DNA from: Afipia sp049747295 | GTDB taxonomy: Bacteria; Pseudomonadota; Alphaproteobacteria; Rhizobiales; Xanthobacteraceae | Reading direction: 5' to 3' | Assembly: GCF_049747295.1 (NCBI RefSeq) | Contig: NZ_JBMHJM010000003.1 | Coordinates: 124,001 to 188,000, forward strand | DNA length: 64,000 nt | Part shown: one piece after another, positions 1-7,917 of the stretch | How positions within the stretch are numbered: position 1 is the first letter of the stretch | Layout of the letters: every line of letters begins with the position of its first letter | Notes under the pieces: generated by a model | The model's database searches: none | What the model was told of the DNA's origin: nothing | What the model saw: the letters and a program-made list of their open reading frames with translations, nothing else | Made by a program: the position numbers and the translations under genes

Positions 1-931
1 CGGAAGCGGTCGCAGCACCACCGGCTCCCGGACCAACCAGGGTGATCGGGGGAATGCCGTCGCCGTCGATCGTCACGGCGTTGGTGACGTCCATCACCTG
101 CGCGATCGACGAAGATTTGGGGACCATGGTGGGATGCACGCGTTGCTCGATTCCGGTCTCGGTGCGGACCGCGACACCTAAAAGCTTCACGCGATAACCA
201 AGTTCCTCGGCGGCTCTCAAATCTTCCGGAGCGATCGATGAGATACCTTCAACGTAGACCGCACTCTGGTTGACCTTGGTGCCGAAAGCAAGGCTCGCAA
301 GAATTGCAAGCTTCTGCGCGGTGTCGTGCCCGTCCACATCGAAAGACGGATTGGCCTCGGCGTATCCCAGCCTCTGCGCATCCTTGAGACATTCGGCGAA
401 GGACAGACCTTCCCTCTCCATGCGCGTCAGGATGTAATTGCAGGTCCCGTTGAGAATGCCATAGACGCGGTGCACGTCGGTGCCCGCCAGGCCCTCACGC
501 AACGTCTTGATTACCGGGATCGCAGCACCGACGGCGGCTTCGTAGTTCAACGCCGCGCCATGCTTTTCCGCCAGTGCGGCCAGCTTCGACCCATGCTTAG
601 CGATCAGCGCCTTGTTGGCGGTGACGACCGACTTGCCGTTTTTGAGAGCGGCTTCGATGGCCGACAACGCCGGCTCGCCCGCTCCGCCCATCAGTTCGAC
701 GAAGCAATCGACGTTGGGATCGTTCGCGAGCGCGAGCGGGCTTTTGGCCCACGTGATGCCCCGCAGATCGACCCCGCGCTTTTTCGCCTTCGACCGCGCC
801 GTAACGGCGACGACACGGATACTGCGACCGCATCGCGCCGACAAAACCCTGCTTTGAGCTTCGATGAGACGAACGACCTCGGCTCCCACGGTGCCGAGCC
901 CCGCAATACCCACTCTAAGTGGTGCGACCAT
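1..931 (-). CDS. hom: Homoserine dehydrogenase (C-terminus beyond window edge)
   Basis: Catalyses the NAD(P)H-dependent reduction of aspartate semialdehyde to homoserine, the branch point to threonine and methionine, in the cytoplasm. The reading frame is open from an ATG at 931 to the left edge, giving the first 310 residues. A Rossmann nucleotide motif GLGTVG lies at residues 11-16, VTANKALIA follows further on, and the visible part ends in the family signature VGPGAGGAATAS. Family members are about 430-440 residues, so the end of the catalytic domain and the regulatory ACT domain are probably off the edge. It starts 23 nt after the stop of the upstream aminotransferase, so the two are probably co-transcribed. 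Confidence 0.95.
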   Translation of the reverse strand, partial: MVAPLRVGIAGLGTVGAEVVRLIEAQSRVLSARCGRSIRVVAVTARSKAKKRGVDLRGITWAKSPLALANDPNVDCFVELMGGAGEPALSAIEAALKNGKSVVTANKALIAKHGSKLAALAEKHGAALNYEAAVGAAIPVIKTLREGLAGTDVHRVYGILNGTCNYILTRMEREGLSFAECLKDAQRLGYAEANPSFDVDGHDTAQKLAILASLAFGTKVNQSAVYVEGISSIAPEDLRAAEELGYRVKLLGVAVRTETGIEQRVHPTMVPKSSSIAQVMDVTNAVTIDGDGIPPITLVGPGAGGAATAS

Positions 932-954
932 AACGATGAAACCTGCCGGAAATT

Positions 955-2172
955 TTACCGCCGATTGGCGAGAGGAACCACGTTGTGCAACGTTTCAACG
1001 CCGGATTCAAGGAAACGGCGGATATTGCGGGCTGCTTGGCGAATTCGTTGCTCGTTTTCCACCATCGCGATGCGGACATACCCCTCGCCGTGCTCGCCAA
1101 AGGCCACGCCGGGCGACACCACAACGCCGGATTTCTCAACCATCAGCGTCGCGAACTGCATGCTGCCGACATCGCGGAATTTCTCGGGCAACGGAGCCCA
1201 GGCGAACATCGAGGCGGCCGGCGGCGGAATGTCCCAACCCGCGCGGCCGAACGATTCCACCAGCGTATCGCGGCGCTTGCGGTAGATGTCCCGCATCTCC
1301 TGGATGCACTCCTGCGGACCGTTCAGCGCCGCCGTTGCGGCCACCTGAACCGGCGTGAATGCGCCGTAGTCGAGATAGGATTTCACGCGCGTAAGGGCCG
1401 CGATGATCCGTTCATTGCCGACGGCAAAGCCCATGCGCCAGCCGGCCATGGAAAACGTCTTGGACATCGACGTGAATTCAACCGTGACGTCAATCGCGCC
1501 CGGCACCTGCAGCACCGAAGGCGGCGGGTTACCGTCGAAATACAATTCCGCGTAAGCGAGGTCTGAGAGAATGAAAATCTCGTGCTTTTTCGCAAACGCA
1601 ACAAGGTCGCGATAAAAATCCAGCGACGCCACATAGGATGTGGGGTTGGACGGATAGCAGGCAATCATCGCGATCGGCTTCGGGATCGAATGAATGATCG
1701 CCCGCTCCAGCGCTTGGAAAAGCTCAGGCGTCGGCTCGGCCGGGACCGAGCGAACCACGCCGCCGGCCATCAGGAAGCCGAAAGCGTGGATCGGGTAACT
1801 GGGGTTCGGCACCAGCACGACATCGCCTGGTGCGGTAATCGCCTGGGCGACGTTGGCAAACCCTTCCTTCGAGCCGAGGGTGGCGACGATTTGGGTTTCG
1901 GGGTTCAGTTTCACGCCGAACCGGCGCTCGTAATAGGCAGCCTGTGCCCGCCGAAGGCCGGGAATGCCCTTGGAGGCTGAATAGCGGTCCGTACGGGGCT
2001 TCCCGAGGGTTTCCTTAAGCTTCTCAAGAACGTGAGGAGGCGTCGGCAGGTCCGGATTTCCCATGCCCATGTCAATGATGTCGGCTCCGGCGTTCCGCGC
2101 GGCGGCCTTGGCTCGATTGACTTGTTCGAACACATAAGGCGGCAAACGGCGGATACGATAGAACTCTTCCAT
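955..2172 (-). CDS. alaC: AlaC-like PLP aminotransferase (class I/II)
   Basis: Fold type I, PLP-dependent aminotransferase of 405 residues. The sequence closely follows E. coli AlaC (glutamate-pyruvate aminotransferase): it begins FYRIRRLPPYVF, contains NPSYPIH near residue 123, and has the PLP lysine in SMSKTFSMAGWR (K238). Relatives in this order are often annotated as LL-diaminopimelate aminotransferase, so the substrate is not certain. The gene precedes hom by 23 nt, which ties it to aspartate-family or alanine metabolism. The ATG at 2172 gives a normal family length. About 190 nt of non-coding DNA lie upstream; they hold a short palindrome and a possible leader ORF described separately. 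Confidence 0.9.
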   Translation of the reverse strand: MEEFYRIRRLPPYVFEQVNRAKAAARNAGADIIDMGMGNPDLPTPPHVLEKLKETLGKPRTDRYSASKGIPGLRRAQAAYYERRFGVKLNPETQIVATLGSKEGFANVAQAITAPGDVVLVPNPSYPIHAFGFLMAGGVVRSVPAEPTPELFQALERAIIHSIPKPIAMIACYPSNPTSYVASLDFYRDLVAFAKKHEIFILSDLAYAELYFDGNPPPSVLQVPGAIDVTVEFTSMSKTFSMAGWRMGFAVGNERIIAALTRVKSYLDYGAFTPVQVAATAALNGPQECIQEMRDIYRKRRDTLVESFGRAGWDIPPPAASMFAWAPLPEKFRDVGSMQFATLMVEKSGVVVSPGVAFGEHGEGYVRIAMVENEQRIRQAARNIRRFLESGVETLHNVVPLANRR

Positions 2173-2199
2173 TGGTCCAGGCTCCGGGGGCCGGCAAAT

Positions 2200-2277
2200 T
2201 TACCGGCAAGAACAACAACATCGCTCACGCGCTTCAACTTGAAGTGGAAGTCTACACTTCCAGAGAAAACGCGTCAT
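2200..2277 (-). CDS. Possible 25-residue Cys-rich leader ORF upstream of alaC (speculative)
   Basis: An ATG at 2277 opens a 25-codon frame that ends in TAA 27 nt before the alaC start. Near its end it has three consecutive TGT codons and then TCT-TGC, giving CCCSC. A TAATAT box at 2284-2289 lies 6 nt before the ATG, so a transcript could be leaderless; I see no good -35 box. A short inverted repeat GCCGG/CCGGC (2190-2194, 2203-2207) spans the stop codon. There is no obvious terminator. It may be chance; I list it because the layout resembles the argC leader. Confidence 0.2.
   Translation of the reverse strand: MTRFLWKCRLPLQVEARERCCCSCR
2245..2262. promoter_or_regulatory. Palindrome upstream of alaC, possible operator
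   Basis: TGGAAGT-CTAC-ACTTCCA is a perfect 7-bp inverted repeat with a 4-bp centre, about 75-90 bp upstream of the alaC start. An operator role is inference from symmetry and position only. Confidence 0.3.
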
Positions 2278-2364
2278 TTTGGTATATTACGCTGATTCAA
2301 ATGCGTTTTGCGGTTGAATCGTGGTCTTTTTAGCACGAACCGCAGCCCGCACCATCAGAGCGGC

Positions 2365-2676
2365 TCAGTTATTCCGCCGTTGTGCACCTTGGGCGCCCGA
2401 GGCCTGGCGATCACGGGCCGCGATCAGGTCTTTTTCCAGCTTGGCCTGCTGGTCCGGGGTCAGCACCTGCTCATCCCGAGGTGCCGGCAAATCATGAACA
2501 GGCAGGTAGTCGGGTGGCGTCGCCGGACGCGCGGGCGTGTTCGCGGGTAACCCCACAAGCGGCATGTCCGCCAAGGGAATTGAACATCCGCCCAACGTGA
2601 CGCCAAGCAAGACCATGCCGGCCGACAATGGCAGCCGCATGCTCCACACCCTGCGCCTTGGCAAAGAAGTACTCAC
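2365..2676 (-). CDS. Small predicted lipoprotein, function unknown
   Basis: A 103-residue protein with a positively charged start (RRR), a hydrophobic stretch at about residues 15-30 and a lipobox LGGC at about residues 28-31. It should therefore be exported, lipidated on that cysteine and held in the envelope. The mature part is rich in proline and alanine, with a short charged C-terminal region that could form a helix. I recognise no catalytic motif. It lies upstream of alaC on the same strand but about 190 nt away, so co-transcription is uncertain. Confidence 0.65.
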   Translation of the reverse strand: MSTSLPRRRVWSMRLPLSAGMVLLGVTLGGCSIPLADMPLVGLPANTPARPATPPDYLPVHDLPAPRDEQVLTPDQQAKLEKDLIAARDRQASGAQGAQRRNN

Positions 2677-2939
2677 ATCCCCTCACAAACTCGTTTGGAT
2701 GCATCAAGGTCATAAGCTGACGGTATCGTCGGCATCCAATGTGGGTCGAAGGCGTTAATTCTCAAACAACCCGGACGAACTAGAAAGAACCCTTGAGGCC
2801 CTAATGTGACGATTAGATTAACGAGCATGACGCGCCGCAGCACATGCAAATCACCGCAACTGGCTGGATTGTGTCATGATAACAGCGATGAAGCGATCAT
2901 ATGAACGCTGTCTCGAAATGAAAGCTTATAGCGTCTGTC

Positions 2940-4757
2940 ATGAGTGATGTCGCAACGCGCCCCACGACCGAAAATTCCGGTGCAGCGAACGGTTTCAATC
3001 CTGAAACCTTCTCGACCAATCTGACACGAGCGCTCGACTCGGCCGGACAGGCATTGGCGTCGTATTTGAAACCGCGCTCCGTGATGGATGGGCAGGATCA
3101 GCCGACCAATGACCTTGCCGAGGTGGTGAAGACGTTCACATCCGTGGCGGAATATTGGCTGTCGGATCAGAAACGTTCGGCCGAACTGCAGATGAAGCTC
3201 GGCGGTGCGTTCCTCGAACTTTTGGGAAATTCCGCACGTCGCCTTGCAGGTGAAGCCGCGAAACCCACAGTCGAGCCCGCGCCCCGTGACAAGCGCTTTC
3301 AGGATCCCGAGTGGAAAACAAACCAGTTTTTCGACTTCGTGATGCAGGCCTACCTTCTGACCACACAGTGGGCCAACGATCTCGTCAAGAACGCCGAGGG
3401 CCTTGATGCGCACACCCGCAAGAAGGCGGAGTTCTATGTCCAGCAATTCACCAATGCGCTGGCACCCTCCAATTTCGTTCTGACAAATCCGGAAGTGTTG
3501 CGGCAGACACTTTCCAGCAACGCCGAAAATCTGGTCCGCGGCATGAAGATGCTCGCGGAAGATATCGAAGCCGGCGGTGGTACGCTCAAGATCCGCCAGT
3601 CTGCCGCCAACCTCGAAGTGGGCCGCGACCTGGCGCTGACGCCTGGAAAGGTGATCTTCCAGAATGACATCATGCAGCTCATTCAGTACACGCCGACAAC
3701 GGAAAGTGTATTGCGCACGCCGCTGCTGATCGTGCCGCCGTGGATCAACAAGTTTTACATCCTCGATCTCAACCTCCAGAAGTCCTACATCAAGTGGTGC
3801 GTCGACCAGGGCATCACGGTGTTCGTGATCTCATGGGTCAATCCCGACAAGAGGCTGGGCGGCAAGACCTTCGAAGACTACATGCACGAAGGCCCGTTGA
3901 CGGCGATGGACGTCATAGAAAAGGCCACCGGCGAAATGCGGGTGCATACGTTGGGGTATTGCGTCGGAGGCACCCTGCTTGCCTCGACACTTGCGTGGCT
4001 GGCGGAAAAGCGCCGTGTGCGCACCACCTCTGCGACTTTCCTCGCGGCTCAGGTCGATTTCACCCATGCAGGCGATTTGCTGGTGTTCGTCGACGAAAGC
4101 CAGATCTCGAACCTCGAACGCAGCATGCAACAAGCTGGCGTGCTGGAAGGCAGCAAGATGGCGATGGCCTTCAACATGCTGCGCTCCAATGACCTGATCT
4201 GGTCCTACGTCGTGAGCAACTATCTCAAGGGCAAGGAGCCGGCAGCCTTCGACCTCCTGCACTGGAATTCAGATGCCACGCGAATGCCCGCGGCCAACCA
4301 CTCCTATTATCTGCGCAATTGCTATCTGGAGAACCGGTTGTCAGCCGGCACGATGGTCCTCGACAACACCCAGCTGGATCTGTCGAAGGTGAAGATCCCG
4401 GTCTACAATCTCGCCACGCGCGAGGATCACATCGCGCCCGCGGACTCGGTTCTGTACGGGTCGCAGTTCTTCGGCGGCCCCGTGCGGTATGTCCTTGCCG
4501 GATCCGGCCACATTGCCGGCGTGGTCAACCCACCCGAACTTGGCAAGTATCAGTACTGGACCAACGATCGGATCCACGACGTGTCCCTCGCTGACTGGCT
4601 CAAGGATGCCGAGGAGCACAAAGGCTCGTGGTGGCCGGATTGGCGTGCCTGGCTCGATAGCATCGATCCTGAGCAGGTAGCGGCGCGAACGCCCGGAGCG
4701 GCCCCGATGGAAGCCATCGAGGATGCGCCGGGGAGTTATGTCCGGGTGCGCGCCTGA
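2940..4757 (+). CDS. phaC: Class I poly(3-hydroxyalkanoate) synthase PhaC
   Basis: Polymerises 3-hydroxyacyl-CoA (typically 3-hydroxybutyryl-CoA) into storage granules in the cytoplasm. The 605 residues fit class I synthases. The lipase-like box is GYCVGG with nucleophile C341, and the rest of the catalytic triad is visible as D496 (LATREDHIAP) and H524 (GSGHIAGVVNPP). The N-terminal ~240 residues are the helical region typical of class I enzymes. No phaR or phasin gene is adjacent and no phaA/phaB is in the window. The ATG at 2940 has no clear Shine-Dalgarno sequence, so translation may start inefficiently or the start may be misjudged. Confidence 0.96.
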   Translation: MSDVATRPTTENSGAANGFNPETFSTNLTRALDSAGQALASYLKPRSVMDGQDQPTNDLAEVVKTFTSVAEYWLSDQKRSAELQMKLGGAFLELLGNSARRLAGEAAKPTVEPAPRDKRFQDPEWKTNQFFDFVMQAYLLTTQWANDLVKNAEGLDAHTRKKAEFYVQQFTNALAPSNFVLTNPEVLRQTLSSNAENLVRGMKMLAEDIEAGGGTLKIRQSAANLEVGRDLALTPGKVIFQNDIMQLIQYTPTTESVLRTPLLIVPPWINKFYILDLNLQKSYIKWCVDQGITVFVISWVNPDKRLGGKTFEDYMHEGPLTAMDVIEKATGEMRVHTLGYCVGGTLLASTLAWLAEKRRVRTTSATFLAAQVDFTHAGDLLVFVDESQISNLERSMQQAGVLEGSKMAMAFNMLRSNDLIWSYVVSNYLKGKEPAAFDLLHWNSDATRMPAANHSYYLRNCYLENRLSAGTMVLDNTQLDLSKVKIPVYNLATREDHIAPADSVLYGSQFFGGPVRYVLAGSGHIAGVVNPPELGKYQYWTNDRIHDVSLADWLKDAEEHKGSWWPDWRAWLDSIDPEQVAARTPGAAPMEAIEDAPGSYVRVRA

Positions 4758-4986
4758 GAACGCACCGCACGGCTGCCCCCGACAACCCGTCCGGATTCCT
4801 GGGTTATCCAGTACATGAATGCCCCGTTTCAGCGGCAAATTCACTGCTGACATTGGCCTGACTTCATCTACCGTCTATGAATGAACGTGACGATGGCCCG
4901 TCGGATTCGACTGTAGAGTCGGCTCTTCTTCCCACGATCGCAGTTCGGCCCTTCAGGCGCCATCGAGACATTGAAGGGAAACGTCG

Positions 4987-5385
4987 ATGACACGCGAACT
5001 ATTCTGGCTGACGCTGACTGTTATTCTGACCGGCCTGTTGTGGGTCCCCTACATCATCAATCGCTGTCAGGTCCGCGGCCTCGGCGGCACAATGGCCAAC
5101 CCCTCGCGCACCGACAAGCCGCAAGCTGAATGGGCCAACCGCCTGATGTTTGCCCATGACAACGCAGTCGAAAACCTCATGATCTTTGCGCCGCTGGTCC
5201 TGATCCTGAATGCGATTGATTATTCGACAAAATGGACGGTCCTCGCCTGCGCCGTCTACTTCTGGTCACGCGTCGCACACCTGATCTTTTACACGCTCGG
5301 CGTTCCTGTCCTGCGCACGCTGGCATTCACCGTCGGGTTTCTGGCGCAGGTCGTGCTGGTGCTCGGAATATTTCAGCTCGTCTGA
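4987..5385 (+). CDS. MAPEG family membrane protein
   Basis: A 132-residue protein with about four hydrophobic segments. The arrangement is typical of MAPEG proteins (membrane-associated proteins in eicosanoid and glutathione metabolism). A conserved-looking stretch, AEWANRLMFAHDNAVENL, follows the first loop. Eukaryotic relatives are glutathione transferases or peroxidases; the substrate of the bacterial ones is mostly unknown. It stands alone, 229 nt after phaC, and ends at a bidirectional terminator shared with argC. Confidence 0.8.
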   Translation: MTRELFWLTLTVILTGLLWVPYIINRCQVRGLGGTMANPSRTDKPQAEWANRLMFAHDNAVENLMIFAPLVLILNAIDYSTKWTVLACAVYFWSRVAHLIFYTLGVPVLRTLAFTVGFLAQVVLVLGIFQLV

Positions 5386-5413
5386 TCGCTCAAAACGACA
5401 GCCAAATAAAAAA

Positions 5414-5436
5414 GGGACGGCCAAGCCGTCCCTTTT
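5414..5436. terminator. Bidirectional intrinsic terminator (MAPEG gene / argC)
   Basis: GGGACGGC (5414-5421), loop CAA, GCCGTCCC (5425-5432), flanked by A6 on the left and T6 on the right. It can end transcription in both directions and sits between the convergent MAPEG and argC genes. Confidence 0.9.
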
Positions 5437-5454
5437 TTCCTGCGTCGAAGACAA

Positions 5455-6513
5455 TTACGGAAACATCGGCGGCTGATCGATGCCGATCGTCTCCGGGAAA
5501 CCAAGCACCAGGTTCATGTTCTGAACCGCCTGCCCGGACGCGCCCTTGGTCAGGTTATCGAGCGTCGAAATGATGATCGCTCGTCCCGACACGCGATCAG
5601 CGGTCACCCCGATGAACGTCATGTTCGAGCCGCGGACATGCCGCGACTGCGGCATCTTGCCGAATGGCAGCACGTAAACAAACGGCTCCTTCTCGTACTG
5701 CTTGACCAGGATCTCATGCAGATCCTGAGCGATCTTGCCTCTGCGTCCCCGCACATAGATCGTCGCAAAAATACCCCGATTCATCGGCGTGAGATGCGGC
5801 GTGAAGGAGACCAGCACCTCCTTGCCTGCCGCTTTGGAGAATTCCTGATCGAGCTCGGCCATGTGCCGATGCTGACCGACACCATAGGCGTGGAAGCCTT
5901 CTGACACTTCAGAGAACAGCATCTCTTCCTTGGCCGAACGTCCGGCGCCGGTCATGCCGGACTTCGCGTCGATGACGATCTCATCCGGCTCGATAGCCTT
6001 GGCCTTCAACAGAGGAATGAGCGGTAGTTGGGCGGTGGTCGTGTAGCAGCCGGGGTTCGCGACCAACCGAGCCTTCTTGATGTCGCGCCGGTAAACTTCC
6101 ACCAGGCCGTAGACGGCTTCGTTCTGCAATTCGAGTGCATGGTGCTCGTGACCGTACCACTTCGCATAGGCAGCCGGATCGCTCAGCCGGAAGTCGGCCG
6201 ACAAATCGACGACCTTGGTCTCCGGTGCTTTGGCCAACACGTCCTTGAGAACCTTCTGCGTCGTCGCATGGGGCAACGCGCAGAACACGAGATCGAGGCC
6301 CGCCGTGCTCCAATCGACTTCATCGATCGTGACGAGCCGTGGGAGGTCATAAGGCGCGAATTGCGGAAACACGTCGCCCATCATCTGCCCTGCCCGTCTG
6401 TCGGCGGTGAGCAAAACGATGTCTACACGGGGGTGACGCAACAGCAGCCGAACCAGTTCAGCGCCGGTGTAACCAGAGGCACCGAGGATGCCGATTTTCT
6501 TCTTTTCAGCCAT
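5455..6513 (-). CDS. argC: N-acetyl-gamma-glutamyl-phosphate reductase
   Basis: Third step of arginine biosynthesis: NADPH-dependent reduction of N-acetylglutamyl phosphate to the semialdehyde. The protein has 352 residues, the family norm. The nucleotide motif GASGYTGAEL lies at residues 11-20 and the catalytic cysteine is C156 in VANPGCYTT. The ATG at 6513 has AAGGA six nt upstream. It is preceded by ~190 nt of leader with an Arg-rich leader peptide and a terminator hairpin, so expression is probably set by attenuation (see those entries). No other arg gene is in the window. Confidence 0.96.
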   Translation of the reverse strand: MAEKKKIGILGASGYTGAELVRLLLRHPRVDIVLLTADRRAGQMMGDVFPQFAPYDLPRLVTIDEVDWSTAGLDLVFCALPHATTQKVLKDVLAKAPETKVVDLSADFRLSDPAAYAKWYGHEHHALELQNEAVYGLVEVYRRDIKKARLVANPGCYTTTAQLPLIPLLKAKAIEPDEIVIDAKSGMTGAGRSAKEEMLFSEVSEGFHAYGVGQHRHMAELDQEFSKAAGKEVLVSFTPHLTPMNRGIFATIYVRGRRGKIAQDLHEILVKQYEKEPFVYVLPFGKMPQSRHVRGSNMTFIGVTADRVSGRAIIISTLDNLTKGASGQAVQNMNLVLGFPETIGIDQPPMFP

Positions 6514-6583
6514 GACGTGTCCTTACCCGAGCAAGTTCAAAAATGAACGCTACCGGAGCAGGTCTTGCGGCAAGTTTTGACGA

Positions 6584-6618
6584 GAAACAAGATGCCGCGG
6601 ACCATTTCCGGCGGCATC
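6584..6618 (-). terminator. Attenuator terminator in the argC leader
   Basis: On the minus strand GATGCCGC (6618-6611) pairs with GCGGCATC (6598-6591). Three more pairs, GGA/TCC, follow inside after one bulged C, and TTGTTTC (6590-6584) comes directly after. It lies between the stop of the leader peptide and argC, where an attenuator's terminator should be. Its left arm (GCCGCC, 6615-6610) can instead pair with GGCGGC (6645-6640) inside the leader ORF, which gives an antiterminator. Confidence 0.7.
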
Positions 6619-6626
6619 GACGATGA

Positions 6627-6701
6627 TCAGACGCAATCAGCCGCCCATACCGCGAAGATGCGGCGGCGGCGATTGAAAATAATGGTGGTGGCGCTGTTCA
6701 T
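6627..6701 (-). CDS. Arginine leader peptide of argC (24 aa)
   Basis: The frame starts at ATG 6701 and reads MNSATTIIFNRRRR, then a short tail ending ADCV and TGA. Codons 11-14 are four consecutive CGC arginine codons (6671-6660). The ATG is 7 nt after a strong -10 box, so the transcript probably begins at or within a base or two of the start codon. Downstream are an antiterminator segment overlapping codons 19-21 and a terminator before argC. This matches leader peptides of attenuated amino-acid operons (trp, his, leu, ilv). I infer that ribosomes stalled at the Arg codons, when Arg-tRNA is short, allow argC transcription. Confidence 0.7.
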   Translation of the reverse strand: MNSATTIIFNRRRRIFAVWAADCV

Positions 6702-6708
6702 GGGCGCG

Positions 6709-6737
6709 GATATAGGTCCGCGCCCATTTTTCGTCAA
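6709..6737 (-). promoter_or_regulatory. Sigma-70-type promoter of the argC leader transcript
   Basis: Read on the minus strand: -35 TTGACG (6737-6732), a 17-nt spacer and -10 TATATC (6714-6709). The predicted start falls at about 6702-6701, on the A of the leader ATG. It begins just downstream of the stop of the preceding metallo-beta-lactamase-fold gene, so argC has its own transcription unit. Confidence 0.7.
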
Positions 6738-6747
6738 GTCATGAACT

Positions 6748-7737
6748 TTAGATGACAGGATTCCATGGCGCCGGAATCCAGCGATATCCGGTGCCGTCCT
6801 TCTCGATATGGGCCAACCCCGGGAAGGGATAATGGAAGCCCTGCACGCGCATTCGATCGGCGACAATCATGTCATAGATCTTGCGGCGCGTAGTTTCGGC
6901 CTGAGCCGGATCCTGATCGAACATCAGATGCCAGCCTGGATTACGGGCAAACAGATCAGGATTGTTGGTCACGTCTGACTGGATGAAGACCTTGTCCGCG
7001 CCAGACGAGAGCACGTAGGACGTGTGTCCCGGCGTGTGACCGATGGTTTCGACGGCCAGCATGCCTGGAGCAACTTCCTTGCCCCACTCATACGGCGTGA
7101 CCTTCTTCTTCAGTCCGGTTTCGAATACTCTGCGGTTGTTCTTGAAGAGACCTTGCATCCGATCACCTGACGCGCGGCTCATCTCGCCGTCGTCCATCCA
7201 GTATTTCCACTCCACCGACGGCACCAGGACTTCAGCGTTCGGAAACGCGGGTTGACCGTCAGCCGTCAGCAGACCGTTCACGTGGTCGCCGTGGAAGTGA
7301 GAAATCACCACGATGTCGACGTTCTTTGGATCAATCCCGGCTGCCGCCATGTTGGAAGCAAACTGACCGCTTCCGCCCTTGCTTGCGGCAAACGCTGCCG
7401 GGCCATTGCCCGTATCGACCACCACCAGCTTGCCGCCGGTATTGATGACCAACGGTCCAAAGTTGATCGTCACCTTGTCGCGCGGAAGAAACGCCTTCTC
7501 CAGTGCAGCATTGACCTCATCCTTCTTGGCATTGAGAACGAAGCTGTCACCGAGCGCCAAGGTCGTCGAACCGTCCGAGACGACCGTCACTTCGATGTCA
7601 CCGACCTTGTAACGATAGAAGCTTGCATTCTGTTTGTTGGCGGCCGGAGCCGAGGCTTGTGCAGACTCCACAGGCAAAAGCGGAGCCGCGGTTAGCGCTG
7701 CAGCACCAGCCAATGCATGACGTCGTGTGAGATCCAT
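6748..7737 (-). CDS. Tat-exported metallo-beta-lactamase-fold hydrolase
   Basis: A 329-residue protein with a twin-arginine-type signal (LTRRHALAGAAAL, then an alanine-rich stretch ending near residue 30), so it is probably folded with its metal before export to the periplasm. The metal motif HFHGDH is at residues 147-152, GHTPGHTS and SDVT supply further ligands, and the N-terminal part has the usual VVDTGNG. The family includes lactonases, sulfatases and other hydrolases; the substrate cannot be told from sequence. It is monocistronic, with ~180 nt of upstream DNA that contains an inverted repeat. Confidence 0.85.
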   Translation of the reverse strand: MDLTRRHALAGAAALTAAPLLPVESAQASAPAANKQNASFYRYKVGDIEVTVVSDGSTTLALGDSFVLNAKKDEVNAALEKAFLPRDKVTINFGPLVINTGGKLVVVDTGNGPAAFAASKGGSGQFASNMAAAGIDPKNVDIVVISHFHGDHVNGLLTADGQPAFPNAEVLVPSVEWKYWMDDGEMSRASGDRMQGLFKNNRRVFETGLKKKVTPYEWGKEVAPGMLAVETIGHTPGHTSYVLSSGADKVFIQSDVTNNPDLFARNPGWHLMFDQDPAQAETTRRKIYDMIVADRMRVQGFHYPFPGLAHIEKDGTGYRWIPAPWNPVI

Positions 7738-7815
7738 GGTCGTTCTCCCCTGAGTGAAATTAGATTGAATAAAATGCGATCGCGAGTTGATCTCGTGTTC
7801 TATGGTCGTCTCATT

Positions 7816-7836
7816 GCTTGCGATTCATTCGCAAGC
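7816..7836. repeat. Inverted repeat between dedA-like and MBL-fold genes
   Basis: GCTTGCGA-TTCAT-TCGCAAGC, a perfect 8-bp inverted repeat about 80-100 bp upstream of the MBL-fold gene and 80 bp downstream of the dedA-like gene, both on the minus strand. There is no T-tract, so it could be a weak terminator or an operator. Confidence 0.4.
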
Positions 7837-7917
7837 TTAGCCCCCCTGTTGTGCCATCAGCTTAACACCGCTCGATGTCGTCTCATTCCACATCAAAAAA
7901 TTGTTTTGAGCGGGGCA

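Noticed and set aside
326..1285. Plus-strand ORF opposite hom and alaC, and similar long ORFs opposite other genes (for example 11094-11579, 23109-23717, 21023-22579)
   Set aside because: High GC yields long open frames opposite real genes. These lack domains and ribosome sites and show Arg/His/Ala-rich nonsense composition.
6682..6744. 20-codon plus-strand ORF and a plus-strand hairpin with T5 (6701-6731) near argC
   Set aside because: The same bases form the minus-strand -35/-10 promoter and leader start, which explains the symmetry and A/T tract better. No plus-strand gene lies nearby.
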